NCBI GenBank assembly: GCA_964524145.1
Contig: CAZGCA010000008.1
Coordinates: forward strand, 30,170-94,169
Origin: CAZGCA01 sp964524145
GTDB lineage: Bacteria; Hydrogenedentota; CAZGCA01
DNA length: 64,000 bases
Direction: 5' to 3'
Below the pieces are notes generated by a model. That model saw only the letters and a list, made by a program, of their open reading frames with translations. It was not told where the DNA came from and did no database searches. Within the stretch, counting starts at the first letter, position 1. Each line of letters opens with the position of its first letter. This document shows positions 26,263 through 35,311 of this stretch, piece by piece. The translations under genes and the position numbers were made by a program.

Positions 26263-28755
26263 GTGAAGAACACGTATGTGAAAAACTCCGGCTTGAACCG
26301 TCTTGCGCTTCTTTCCGCAATTATTCTCTTCGCGATCCTCGGCGTATCGGTCTTCTTACTTACGCCACTGTCGCGGACGCCCTGGGGCGGCTCGACTGTC
26401 CGTGGTCCTGTGGCCATCCATCTGGTCGATGAGTTCAATCCCGAGAACGTCGAAGGAACGCCGCAGGCAACGGTCGCTGTGCTGCCGCGGACCGAGTGGC
26501 GTTTCGACGGATCGTCTCCCTCACCCTCTGGCGAAACAGACTCTGTCACTGGGGGCTGGCGGGCGGGACCGGGGGTCGCGGACCTTCAGGTGCGCCATGG
26601 CCGTCTGGCCGGGCGCACCACCACCGATTGTCCGATAATCCATGCCGAGAAAACCTCCGGACGAGATTCTGGCCTTCTGAAAGCTATCGAAATCCGTATG
26701 CGCGTCTCGGCAGGCGCTAAGTGGACTGTAGCCGACATCCATTCTGAGAAGTTGGATTTGGAGACAATTGTCAAGCAGGAAAAAAAAGCAGAGGCGAGCT
26801 ATTTTTTTCGTCCTGCGCCGATAGCCGCGCACAATGAGATGCACGCCTATACCTATCCCATACGTACCCCCATCCGGTTCTCGAAAATCAGGCACGTCCT
26901 GATCAGGCCCACGGACGTCCCGGGCGCCACCTTTGAGATAGAGTATGTGCGCCTGTTGTCCCGCAAGGAATACTTCGCGCGCAATTCGCCATTGGTGAGC
27001 TGGGAGGACTTGAAGGGAATCTATCGCCAGACACTGGTTGCGGCACCGGCTGAAGTAATCCGATTCCCCTTGAGCCTTCCGGACAGGCCCTGGCTCGATC
27101 TCGCCCTCGGAACGCAGGAAGATGGCCCCGTTACGTTTCAAGTCAAGATTCGCCGTGCCACCGGACGAGCCGAAGATGCGCTTTTGCTTGCGCACACTAT
27201 CGCAACGCCCCTTGTTTGGGAGCCCGTTCAGGTCGATCTTTCCGACTATGCAAAGGAAGATGTAATCCTTTCCCTCTCACTCGCGGCGGAAAAAGAGGGA
27301 ACTCTCGGATACTGGGGCTCTCCGGTGATTCGCAACAGCGGCGCCATGCCACCACCGGCCATAAGAGAGAACGACGCTTTCTCCAGGGAAACTCCCCAGG
27401 GAGTCATCTTGATCTGGTCCGACGCGCTGCGCTGGGATCACCTTGACGCTTACGGTTACCCGCGCGAGACGGCCCCGGTTCTCAGCCGGATGGCCGCCGA
27501 GGGCGCACTCTTTCACGACTGTCTCTCCCAGGCGACATGGACCCTACCCTCCACGTCCTCACTACTTTCTTCACGCTACGTAACAACACATGGCGTCGTG
27601 AACAGATTCAGAGACACATTACCGGTCACGGCAACCATCATGCCGGAAGTGTTTCGTAACGCCGGGTATGCGACCCTGTCGCTCTCGTCCATCTGGTTTG
27701 TAGGACGGCACTTCAGCATGCATCAGGGCGTCGAAGAATCACATGCGTACAATTCACGCCTCGAGAACACATGGAAGACATCTCGTGAGTATGTCAACCG
27801 GCTGCTTCCATGGCTCGAAACACATCGGGAAGTTCCCTTTTTTGTATTCATGCATGTGATGGATCCGCATTCCCCCTATAAGCCTAATCCCCCCTATGAC
27901 ACGCTGTGGGTCGATCACGCCAGAGAGAAAGAGTATGAAGAGCATATTGAGAAGGTCAAAGAATTCATTATGGGACCAGGTGCGGTGAGGAGGAAACGCA
28001 ACGGAACACCTTTCCCGAAGGAGCTTGAAACGGCAGGTATCGATCCCGATCATTTCATCTCGGTCGAGCGAGACTGGTACGATGGATCGATCCGCGGCAT
28101 GGATACAGAAATCGGACAGCTCTTCGAACGGCTGGAAGACCTTGGACTTGACAAAAAGACGCTCGTCGTTTTCATGAGTGATCACGGCGAGGAGTTCTTC
28201 GACCATGGTGGGCGTGGGCACCATAGCCTGTATAGCGAGGTGACTCATGTGCCGTTAATTATGAGGTGGCCTGGTGGTGTCCCGGAAGGTGCCGAGGTGT
28301 TCGAGACGGTGAGAACCATTGACGTGATGCCGACGCTGCTCGAACTATGTCGTCTTCCCGCGCCGGAGGGAATGCAGGGGCAGAGCCTTGTTCCTCTGCT
28401 CGCCGCGGCCAAGGGAGCTCCGAGTAAGTCCACTACAGGTCAATGGAGGAACGAACCTGCGGTTTCTGAGCGGGGTGATTCTTATGCGATGATTCTGGAT
28501 GGATGGAAACTGAACCACTATGCCGAACCGGCCGAAGGGTGTCCGGACTACGAGCTCTTCGATCACCGCAAAGACCCGCTGGACAAGGTCAATCTGGCTG
28601 ATAAGCACCCCGAGATCGTCGAGCGTCTGGCTGAGGAATACAAAGCGTGGAAAGAGAAGGCCGTCGCGGCACGTCTTGCCCCTGAACACCAGGTGGAAAG
28701 GACACCGACCTCGGAGCAGCTCGAGCATCTGCGCGCTCTGGGATACGTCGACTAA
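26263..28755 (+). CDS. Membrane-anchored sulfatase-superfamily protein with Thr in place of the formylglycine Cys
   Basis: Starting at GTG 26263 (GGGAG 9 bases upstream), the 830-residue protein has an N-terminal membrane anchor (about 12-36). A beta-sandwich region (40-370) follows, then an alkaline-phosphatase/sulfatase domain (about 385-790). Metal-site motifs IWSDALRWDH, HVMDPHSPY and FMSDHGEEF are present. At the nucleophile position the sequence is WTLPSTSS, with Thr427 instead of the Cys/Ser that sulfatases convert to formylglycine. A Thr nucleophile is seen in phosphoethanolamine transferases and phosphodiesterases of this superfamily, so a phosphate ester substrate is more likely than a sulfate. 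It acts outside the cytoplasm. Confidence 0.8.
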   Translation: MKNTYVKNSGLNRLALLSAIILFAILGVSVFLLTPLSRTPWGGSTVRGPVAIHLVDEFNPENVEGTPQATVAVLPRTEWRFDGSSPSPSGETDSVTGGWRAGPGVADLQVRHGRLAGRTTTDCPIIHAEKTSGRDSGLLKAIEIRMRVSAGAKWTVADIHSEKLDLETIVKQEKKAEASYFFRPAPIAAHNEMHAYTYPIRTPIRFSKIRHVLIRPTDVPGATFEIEYVRLLSRKEYFARNSPLVSWEDLKGIYRQTLVAAPAEVIRFPLSLPDRPWLDLALGTQEDGPVTFQVKIRRATGRAEDALLLAHTIATPLVWEPVQVDLSDYAKEDVILSLSLAAEKEGTLGYWGSPVIRNSGAMPPPAIRENDAFSRETPQGVILIWSDALRWDHLDAYGYPRETAPVLSRMAAEGALFHDCLSQATWTLPSTSSLLSSRYVTTHGVVNRFRDTLPVTATIMPEVFRNAGYATLSLSSIWFVGRHFSMHQGVEESHAYNSRLENTWKTSREYVNRLLPWLETHREVPFFVFMHVMDPHSPYKPNPPYDTLWVDHAREKEYEEHIEKVKEFIMGPGAVRRKRNGTPFPKELETAGIDPDHFISVERDWYDGSIRGMDTEIGQLFERLEDLGLDKKTLVVFMSDHGEEFFDHGGRGHHSLYSEVTHVPLIMRWPGGVPEGAEVFETVRTIDVMPTLLELCRLPAPEGMQGQSLVPLLAAAKGAPSKSTTGQWRNEPAVSERGDSYAMILDGWKLNHYAEPAEGCPDYELFDHRKDPLDKVNLADKHPEIVERLAEEYKAWKEKAVAARLAPEHQVERTPTSEQLEHLRALGYVD

Positions 28756-28809
28756 AGCAACGGGGTCCAGTAATGATGCAGGCAACGAAGGAGCGGCCTT
28801 CCGCCTTCC

Positions 28810-28937
28810 CGGTCGTGAACGGCACCACAAAGGGACAACAGCAGCAAAACCGGCTTTGACAGCGGCCGGCAATGCGTGTATGTTACGAGGAAACCTGCAG
28901 GGCGTGGTGGCGTGCGGGTCCATATGGGGAATCTCGG
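28810..28937 (+). repeat. Dispersed promoter-bearing repeat, copy B
   Basis: It runs from CGGTCGT (28810) through TTGACA-N17-TATGTT (28856-28884) to the 21-base box at 28917-28937. The distance from CGGTCGT to TTGACA is 46 bp, identical to copy C. It occupies much of the 389-bp gap before the gene at 29145; the remaining 28938-29144 shows nothing recognisable. Confidence 0.75.
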
Positions 28938-29144
28938 TTAATACAAACATCCAACCCCGGCCAATAGGGCCGAACTGCTGCCACGCACATGCCCATGGGT
29001 TTCTAAAGGGATTGTACGGATGGTGGGACGATCGAGAAAGCCCCATGGTGTGGCACGAACCAGGAGAAGAGGTGTCTCGGGAACTAATCTTCCAAGGTAT
29101 CAATCCTTCCGGACTCGGATCCGGATGGTGAGGAGGCGAGAAGT

Positions 29145-30671
29145 ATGAACAGTTGCAGCTTTCTCTTTCGTATTATTGGCAGGGCGAGAATAGCCATTAT
29201 CGTCGGGGGATTAGCCGTCGCGGCCGTGATCATGACGGTAATCTGGACCGGTCGGCCAATGCCTGACCTGCTCGGCCCGCAGGATCCTTCGGTCATTGCG
29301 AGGCGCAGTAGTCCCGATAACGCATTCTACCTGCTAAGGGACGCGAGCGCCGAGATTAGCATGGTTAAGAACCATTATGCCGATGTCGATCTCGATGGCA
29401 TGGTGGGAGTGGCGCGTGAAAGAGGTGCGCGCGACATACGGGGGGCGCGGGCGTTTTTTCTCCGGTTGTTCGATCCCGGTAGCCGCTGGCAGGAGGCTAT
29501 CAGAGAAACCATGAGTAGGAGGACCGGACAGCTGAAAGGGCACAGCCTCGATGTCGCCAGGGTGGCTTCCGCACAGGCAAAAGAGCCGGAAGAGGACGTC
29601 CATGCCCCGATGTTCGTGGCGTACCTTGAGGCAGCCGAACCTGCACTTGAGACGATGCGTCGGGGTCTGCGGCAACCGTATTACCTTCTCCCCAGCCTAC
29701 ACGATGGGACCGTGACATCCCAAGAGACTGAATCCTATCTGTCGGGCGTGCGTATTCTGTCCAAGACTCTCGCGGCACAAGCGGTGACGTGCTGGTTCAA
29801 CCGCAGGTCCGAACCTGCGCTGGCATTGGGAGTAGAGCTTGTGGACCTTGGCGTTACAGTCGCCAGCGACGGGCGGTTGGAATGCAGGGATGTTGGCGTT
29901 GCGATCCAGCCCGCCGGCTGCTACATAATCAGTCAGACTATCGAGCAATGCGGCGATGCTGACGCGCTTTCGAAAGTCTTGGACGACGTCCGCAGGATCG
30001 ATGAAAAGGATGCGCCTTGGAGCCGCACTGTGGATGCTCAATTCCGCTACGCCCAGAGATTCACGATTGATGACCTTTCACCGGAGTCCGCTCTCAGGGG
30101 TTTCGCGGAAATAGATAACAAGATTGTCGGGAGCAAAAAGGCGGAAAGGCGGCGTCGGCAGGCAATTCAAGAGTACATACAGGAGTACATGTCGAGGTTT
30201 CCTCAAGAAGACGACAGACCATATTGGTTGTCGGGCAAGAAGCTACCGAAACGTCCTTCGTTAACAGTCTCCTACGAAGCTGTGGGCGACTTGGAAATGT
30301 CAAGGTTGCGGCAGGCCATGTCCAGGACGTTCAGGCACGCGACAATGGCTAATGTCGCCTTGAGAATCTGGTACTTGAGAAACGGGAGCTATCCAGACTC
30401 TTTAGCTGAGCTCGTACCTGAGTTCCTTCTGGAGATTCCTCTTGACAGGACCAGCCTGAAGCCACTTACGTATTGCCTGCTCGACCGCTCGTATGCCTTG
30501 TATAGCAATACGGGAACCTTCCATACGCCGCGGAACGGCGGCATACAGCTGGGTCTTCTTTCAGGTCCTTCTGACCGGAGAGATGACGGCCTGCCTGCTG
30601 CCGTGATATTGACAGACCGGCTCGGTTCTCCGCCCGATCGTTTTCCATTTCTATGTGATGCCGCGCAATAG
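29145..30671 (+). CDS. Membrane-anchored protein of unknown function, PVC type
   Basis: The 508-residue product has an N-terminal transmembrane helix (about 15-35) and an otherwise soluble, largely helical extracytoplasmic part. Near the C-terminus is WYLRNGSYPDSLAELVPEFL followed by IPLD, then LTYCLLDRSYALYS. This pattern (small residues, YPxSLxELVPxYL, a Pro-Asp strand) is frequent at the ends of large secreted or pilin-like proteins in PVC bacteria and resembles the C-terminus of type II secretion pseudopilins. No catalytic motif is visible. A GGAGG site precedes the ATG. It is downstream of repeat copy B. Confidence 0.6.
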   Translation: MNSCSFLFRIIGRARIAIIVGGLAVAAVIMTVIWTGRPMPDLLGPQDPSVIARRSSPDNAFYLLRDASAEISMVKNHYADVDLDGMVGVARERGARDIRGARAFFLRLFDPGSRWQEAIRETMSRRTGQLKGHSLDVARVASAQAKEPEEDVHAPMFVAYLEAAEPALETMRRGLRQPYYLLPSLHDGTVTSQETESYLSGVRILSKTLAAQAVTCWFNRRSEPALALGVELVDLGVTVASDGRLECRDVGVAIQPAGCYIISQTIEQCGDADALSKVLDDVRRIDEKDAPWSRTVDAQFRYAQRFTIDDLSPESALRGFAEIDNKIVGSKKAERRRRQAIQEYIQEYMSRFPQEDDRPYWLSGKKLPKRPSLTVSYEAVGDLEMSRLRQAMSRTFRHATMANVALRIWYLRNGSYPDSLAELVPEFLLEIPLDRTSLKPLTYCLLDRSYALYSNTGTFHTPRNGGIQLGLLSGPSDRRDDGLPAAVILTDRLGSPPDRFPFLCDAAQ

Positions 30672-30820
30672 AGGGCTCGGTTTGAGAGCGGAGCCGCGGA
30701 ACGTCCAGGCATGAGGCTAGAACATGCCGCAATACTCGTTCTGAGCCATGTCGGCACGGTACTCTTGCGCTCACCATGTCATGCGAACAGCGCGACCGGG
30801 CGCATGCAATGGGTCCTTGG

Positions 30821-30912
30821 CGGTCGTACCCGCCTTCGAAAAGGGACAATAGCAGCAAAACCGGCCTTGACAGCGGCTGGCAATGGGTGTAGATTAGCGG
30901 GGAACCGCAAGA
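30821..30912 (+). repeat. Dispersed promoter-bearing repeat, copy C
   Basis: It starts with CGGTCGT at 30821 and has TTGACA-N17-TAGATT at 30867-30895, followed by a GGGGAACCGCA block. The 21-base box of copies A, B and D is missing. The ATG of the esterase gene lies 113 bp after the -10 box. The rest of 30672-31007 shows nothing recognisable. Confidence 0.7.
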
Positions 30913-31007
30913 GTACGGCAGTTTGACTTCTTGACCGAATGCCGGGACGGTAAACGTGAACGACGCCACGCTGTCCCGGCTTCATCGAACAAGGAAAGGA
31001 CTCGAAC

Positions 31008-32057
31008 ATGAAAACACTGCGTCCCTCAAGAACTTGGGTCTGCTTTTTGTCTGTGTCGGCGGTGCTTCTTCTGCTCGGTGCCGGGCAAACCGTAGCCGGG
31101 CCCTCAAACCCGGAGTTTGACGAAGCGGCGCTGCTGGCCGCCCCCGAACCGCCGCCCGCGCCGCCGGGTTTCAAGTCCTACGAAGCCGCTATGGCGGCTA
31201 TCCTGATGAAGCTGGTGCCGATCATACCTGTCGAGCAGGGTGTGCCCGTTCCGGAAGGGGTTGTCGAACTCAAGGATCTCGAATACGGCAAGGTGGGCGA
31301 CCGGCGACTCTTGCTCGACCTGTACATGCCCGAGGGGTTGACCAAGCCGGCGCCGGGTCTCATCTTCATCCACGGCGGCGGCTGGAGAAAAGGCGACAAG
31401 AGCGATTACAAGTATTACACGGTTCGGTACGCCCAACGAGGTTACGTCGTCGCCACCATCTCCTACCGCTTCGTCCAGGAGGCTACCTTCCCGGCGTGCG
31501 TGCAAGACGCCAAATGCGCCGTCCGGTGGATGCGGGCCAACGCTGCGAACTACCATATCGACCCGAACAAGATCGCCGCTATCGGCGGCTCGGCAGGCGG
31601 CCATCTGGCAATGATGCTCGGGTATTCGGCAGGCGTTGCTGAACTCGAGGGCGACGGCGGCCATGCCGAATACAGCAGCGCCGTTCAGGCAGTCGTCGAC
31701 TTGTACGGTCCCTGCGACTTGACCGTCGCTTCAGACCGTGACCATCCGACCGTTCGGCAGTTCTTCGGCGGCCGCACCTACGAGGAAGCCACCGAAGCGT
31801 ACAGCCTGGCCTCGCCCATCAAGCACCTCGACAAGAGCGATCCGCCCACACTCATCTTCCACGGGACTATCGATGAGCTCGTGCCCGTCGCCCAGTCCGA
31901 CACCCTCGCGAAACGGCTCGGCGCGTTGGGAATACCGTGCGAATACGAACGGATAGAAGGGTTTCCGCACACGATGGACCTTGCCCGCGATATCAACGTC
32001 CGGTGCCAATGGTTCATCAACCGGTTCTTGAAGAAACATCTTCCGTTTGGCGAATAG
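31008..32057 (+). CDS. Secreted alpha/beta-hydrolase (esterase/acetyl-xylan-esterase-like)
   Basis: A 349-residue protein with a Sec signal peptide (1-27, ending VAG). The hydrolase has the oxyanion-hole motif FIHGGGWRKGDK, the nucleophile elbow IGGSAGGHLAM, an Asp in GTIDELVPV and a final PHTMD His. This is the full catalytic triad of BD-FAE/carboxylesterase-type enzymes. Substrates of relatives include acetylated or feruloylated plant polysaccharides, consistent with the glycan genes in this window. It is expressed from repeat copy C and stands alone before the converging hcp operon. Confidence 0.85.
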   Translation: MKTLRPSRTWVCFLSVSAVLLLLGAGQTVAGPSNPEFDEAALLAAPEPPPAPPGFKSYEAAMAAILMKLVPIIPVEQGVPVPEGVVELKDLEYGKVGDRRLLLDLYMPEGLTKPAPGLIFIHGGGWRKGDKSDYKYYTVRYAQRGYVVATISYRFVQEATFPACVQDAKCAVRWMRANAANYHIDPNKIAAIGGSAGGHLAMMLGYSAGVAELEGDGGHAEYSSAVQAVVDLYGPCDLTVASDRDHPTVRQFFGGRTYEEATEAYSLASPIKHLDKSDPPTLIFHGTIDELVPVAQSDTLAKRLGALGIPCEYERIEGFPHTMDLARDINVRCQWFINRFLKKHLPFGE

Positions 32058-32137
32058 CCCGTCAACTCCGCCATAGACAGCAGGCGGGCAAGGTCTCGGT
32101 GCCCGAACACTTGCCCGCTGCTTGTCCGTTCTGTGTG

Positions 32138-33781
32138 TTATCCCAGGATCGCGTTCAGATCCTCTTCCGGCGTCGAGATCGGCATGATGTTGAAGTTCTC
32201 CACCAGCACGTTGAGCACCGCGGGCGTCACAAACGCGGGCAGCGTCGGACCCAACCGCATGTTCCTGATGCCCAGGTGCAAAAGCGTGAGCAGGATGCAC
32301 ACAGCCTTCTGCTCGTACCATGACAGGATCATCGACAGCGGCAGATCGTTCACCCCGCAATCGAAGGCCTCGGCCAACGCCACCGCTATCTGTATCGCCG
32401 AATAGGCGTCGTTGCACTGGCCGATGTCGAGCAGTCGCGGGATGCCGCCGATATCGCCGAACTCGAGCTTGTTGAACCGGTACTTCCCGCACGCCAGCGT
32501 CAGGATAACCGAGTCGTCGGGCACGGCCTGCGCGAACTCCGTGTAGTAGTTGCGGCCGCTCTTGGCGCCGTCGCAGCCTCCGATGAGGAAGAAGTGTTTG
32601 ATCGCGCCGCCTTTGACGGCATCGATCACCTTGTCCGCCACACCGAGCACCGCCGCGTGACCGAACCCTATCGTGATCGTCTTGTCCGGACCGTCCTCGG
32701 CGAACCCGTCGGCCGCCAACGCCGCTTCGATGACCGGCGCGAAGTTGCGGTCGCTGATGTGGGTCACTCCGGGCCATGCGACCAGCCCGCAGGTGAATAT
32801 CCTCGACGCGTAGCTGTCCTGGGGCTTTTGGATACAGTTGGTGGTCATCAGGATGGCCCCGGGAAACGCCGCAAACTCCTTGCGCTGATCCTGCCAGGCG
32901 CCGCCGTAGTTGCCCACGAGATGCGCGTATTTCTTCAGCCCGGGATACCCGTGGCACGGAAGCATCTCGCCGTGCGTGTATACGTTTATCCCTTTGCCAT
33001 CGGTCTGCTTGAGCAACTCCTCAAGATCCTTCAGATCGTGGCCCGAGACAAGTATCGCCTTCCCTTTCACCGGTTCGACGCGCACTTGCGTGGGTTCGGG
33101 ATTCCCATACGCGCCGGTGTTCGCCGCGTCAAGCAATCCCATCACCTTGAGGTTCACCTCGCCGACTTTAAGGGCCATGGCAACAAGCGCATCTATGTCT
33201 GCCGGGTTTTTGCTGAGAAAATCGAGCGCCTCGTGGAAGAACGCGTACACCTCGTCGTCTTCGTGCCCGAGTATCTGGGCGTGGTCCGCATAAGACGCCA
33301 TACCCTTCAGACCATACGTGATCAGCTCATGGAGACCTGTCACGTCGTCGCCAAGTGCATCCTTTCGCTTCGTGATACTTACCTCCTCACCTTGTTTGAC
33401 GAGGCCTGCCAAGTCGCCGGCTGGAGTCCAGGTGGCGGGTCCGCCGAGCGTCTCCGGCTCCCGTCCCGCCTCCGTGCACGCCGCTTCATAGAGACCTTTG
33501 GCCTTATCGCGCAGCTCGGCTGCTCTGACGAGCAACTCGCGCACCCGTTCCGGGTCGAAGTTGACGTTGGTGATCGTCGAGAACAGAGCCTCTATCACAA
33601 AGACGTCTATCTCGCGATCCTTCGCACCCAGTGCCCGCGCTCTGTGAGCGTACATGGACACTCCATTTGTGGCGTACAACAGCAAGTCCTGCAGCGCCGC
33701 GGTCTGAGGGTCTTTTCCGCACACACCCTGTACGGTACATCCGGTTCCTTTCGCTGTCTGTTCGCACTGATAACAAAACAT
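32138..33781 (-). CDS. hcp: Hybrid cluster protein (hydroxylamine/NO reductase)
   Basis: The 547-residue product begins MFCYQCEQTAKGTGC, giving the N-terminal cluster ligands C3, C6, C15 and C21 (C-x2-C-x8-C-x5-C). Later motifs include MTTNCIQKP, FTCGLVAWPG, FLIGGCDGAK and LACGKYRFN, the hybrid cluster ligand region. ATG 33781 is preferred to the ATG 6 bases upstream because AAGGAG is then 8 bases away. Hcp reduces nitric oxide or hydroxylamine under anaerobic nitrosative stress. It is the last gene of a six-gene operon headed by an Rrf2 regulator. Confidence 0.95.
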   Translation of the reverse strand: MFCYQCEQTAKGTGCTVQGVCGKDPQTAALQDLLLYATNGVSMYAHRARALGAKDREIDVFVIEALFSTITNVNFDPERVRELLVRAAELRDKAKGLYEAACTEAGREPETLGGPATWTPAGDLAGLVKQGEEVSITKRKDALGDDVTGLHELITYGLKGMASYADHAQILGHEDDEVYAFFHEALDFLSKNPADIDALVAMALKVGEVNLKVMGLLDAANTGAYGNPEPTQVRVEPVKGKAILVSGHDLKDLEELLKQTDGKGINVYTHGEMLPCHGYPGLKKYAHLVGNYGGAWQDQRKEFAAFPGAILMTTNCIQKPQDSYASRIFTCGLVAWPGVTHISDRNFAPVIEAALAADGFAEDGPDKTITIGFGHAAVLGVADKVIDAVKGGAIKHFFLIGGCDGAKSGRNYYTEFAQAVPDDSVILTLACGKYRFNKLEFGDIGGIPRLLDIGQCNDAYSAIQIAVALAEAFDCGVNDLPLSMILSWYEQKAVCILLTLLHLGIRNMRLGPTLPAFVTPAVLNVLVENFNIMPISTPEEDLNAILG

Positions 33782-33812
33782 CCTCATTTCTCCTTCTTTG
33801 AAGTAAATCGAC

Positions 33813-34163
33813 TTACTTCGAACGCAACATCGTCAAGAGCATCTTGAACGGTTGCGTCGCTCTCACGCTGTGCGGTACGTCAGCCGGCATGATCACCAGT
33901 TGGCCTGCTGCCGCATGCACCGCCTCGCTGCCTATCGTAAGCTCCGCTTCGCCGTCGAGAATCTGAACGATTGCGTCGAACGGGGTAGTATGCTCGCTCA
34001 ACCCCTGCCCGGCGCCAAACGCAAAGGTAGTGATCGTGCCCGCCTCGTTCTCGGCTATCGTCCGGCTCACCACCGAGCCGTCGACGTACTCGACCAGCTC
34101 CGCCACGTCAACGGCCGTCGCCGCAGGCAGTCTGCCGTCTTCGTTCTGATTCTTATCGCTCAT
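33813..34163 (-). CDS. Cupin-domain protein
   Basis: A 116-residue single-domain cupin with the two conserved motifs: GQGLSEHTTPFDAIVQILDG, with one metal-type His and no second, and GQLVIMPADVPHSV. A metal could be bound but the ligand set is incomplete. Small cupins next to hcp are common in anaerobes and may sense or detoxify small molecules, but no function is established. It is 31 bp upstream of hcp and 15 bp downstream of the YgbA-like gene. Confidence 0.85.
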   Translation of the reverse strand: MSDKNQNEDGRLPAATAVDVAELVEYVDGSVVSRTIAENEAGTITTFAFGAGQGLSEHTTPFDAIVQILDGEAELTIGSEAVHAAAGQLVIMPADVPHSVRATQPFKMLLTMLRSK

Positions 34164-34178
34164 CTCACCATACCCCCT

Positions 34179-34478
34179 TCACATGAAGTACCGTATCATC
34201 CAATCCAGCCGCCCGCGTTTCACAAAGTGCATCCCCGAAAAACGCATCACCTCTTGTATCCTTTTGCGGTAATCCGGCCTGTAGCAATGTGTCGTGCAGT
34301 CCTTGCACTTGGGTTTCGGATCGTGAGGGCACCTCTCGAGACGACCTCGAGCGTACTCGAGCAGATCCCGGCAGTCTGCGCAAGGACCTTGCCCGTTCGT
34401 GGCGTGCCGCTTCGAGCAGTACACCTCCACGAACCTCGTCAACACCTTCAGGTCTGCGTCAACCGTCTTCCGCGCCAT
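34179..34478 (-). CDS. YgbA-like protein (nitrous-oxide-stimulated promoter family)
   Basis: A 99-residue cysteine-rich protein ending KRIQEVMRFSGMHFVKRGRL, the signature C-terminus of the YgbA family. Central cysteines in GPCADCRDLLEYA, CPHDPKPKCKDC and THCYRP likely bind an iron-sulfur cluster or zinc. In enteric bacteria ygbA is induced by nitric oxide. Here it sits in an hcp operon, which supports a nitrosative-stress role. It overlaps the upstream zinc-ribbon gene by 20 bp. Confidence 0.85.
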   Translation of the reverse strand: MARKTVDADLKVLTRFVEVYCSKRHATNGQGPCADCRDLLEYARGRLERCPHDPKPKCKDCTTHCYRPDYRKRIQEVMRFSGMHFVKRGRLDWMIRYFM

Positions 34479-34740
34479 CGGTACCGCCTTCCGCGTCGTC
34501 TCCCGCTTCCTGCATCAGCTTCATGATCTCGTCATACCGTTCGGCCCCGATGCACTGCCGTGCCGCTTTGCACCACTGGATGCACGTGGGCGCCTGTTCC
34601 TTGCTGACCACTGTCTTACAATTGCGACAACGGGTTTGCATCTCGTCCGAAAAGAACTCTACGGCCTTGCCGCAGGTCGGGCACGGGTGGTAGCTGACGG
34701 TCAGCTTGCGAAAATCTTGTCCTGGACAACTGGTCATCAT
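34459..34740 (-). CDS. Small zinc-ribbon protein of the hcp operon
   Basis: The 93-residue protein has two CxxC pairs, HPCPTCGKAVEF and TRCRNCKTVV, forming a zinc ribbon. A helix follows with CIQWCKAARQCIGAERYDEI and an acidic tail. This fits small hcp-linked proteins sometimes called phosphohydrolase-like, though no hydrolase domain is present. Its ATG overlaps the stop of the 4Fe-4S gene (ATGA), indicating translational coupling. Function unknown. Confidence 0.75.
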   Translation of the reverse strand: MMTSCPGQDFRKLTVSYHPCPTCGKAVEFFSDEMQTRCRNCKTVVSKEQAPTCIQWCKAARQCIGAERYDEIMKLMQEAGDDAEGGTDGAEDG

Positions 34741-35311
34741 GCACCTCCTTTCGCTACGACCTGTTTCCCTTGCAGAACCTCCCGCGTGACGCCGCCGCGT
34801 ATGCCGATGGTGTGGACCTCAAGCGGCATCTCCGGGAGTGCCGCATCCCGGGCTTGCACGGCCGCATGAGCGAGCCCGCCGCAGCAGGGAACCTCCATAC
34901 GAAGCACGGTGAGGCTCGCAGGTTGGGCTTNNNNNNNNNNNNNNNNNNNNNNNNNNNNNNNNNNNNNNNNNNNNNNNNNNNNNNNNNNNNNNNNNNNNNN
35001 NNNNNNNNNNNNNNNNNNNNNNNNNNNNNNAGGCATCCGCGCGGCGTCGGTGTTGCCTGCTCACGTGTTTCCGTCTGTGCCAGATGTTGCTCGACGGCCA
35101 CAGGGTTGAACTCGGGGGCTTCGCGTTCCTTGATCGTCAGAGCGCCTTGCGGACATTCCCCGATGCAGGCGCCTAGTCCGTCGCAGAACACCTCGTTCAC
35201 CACGCGCGCTTTCCCGTCGATGACCTCGAGCGCACCTTCCTCGCAAGCAACTACGCACTGGCCGCAGCCGTCACATTTCTCCTCGTCAATCTCTATTATC
35301 TTCCTGCGCAT
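34737..35311 (-). CDS. Two-cluster 4Fe-4S ferredoxin-type protein, split by an assembly gap
   Basis: The N-terminal half (from 35311) has CDGCGQCVVACEEGAL and CDGLGACIGECPQGAL, two ferredoxin clusters. After the 100-N run, the C-terminal half reads MEVPCCGGLAHAAVQA and then IGIRGGV, the usual end of hcp-linked ferredoxins of this type. The two halves are in different frames across the 100 N, so the true gap length is not 100. It probably passes electrons to Hcp. It overlaps the Rrf2 gene by 26 bp and the zinc-ribbon gene by 4 bp. Confidence 0.8.
34931..35030. other. Assembly gap (100 N)
   Basis: A run of exactly 100 N, the usual placeholder for a gap of unknown size. It interrupts the ferredoxin gene. 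Confidence 0.95.
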
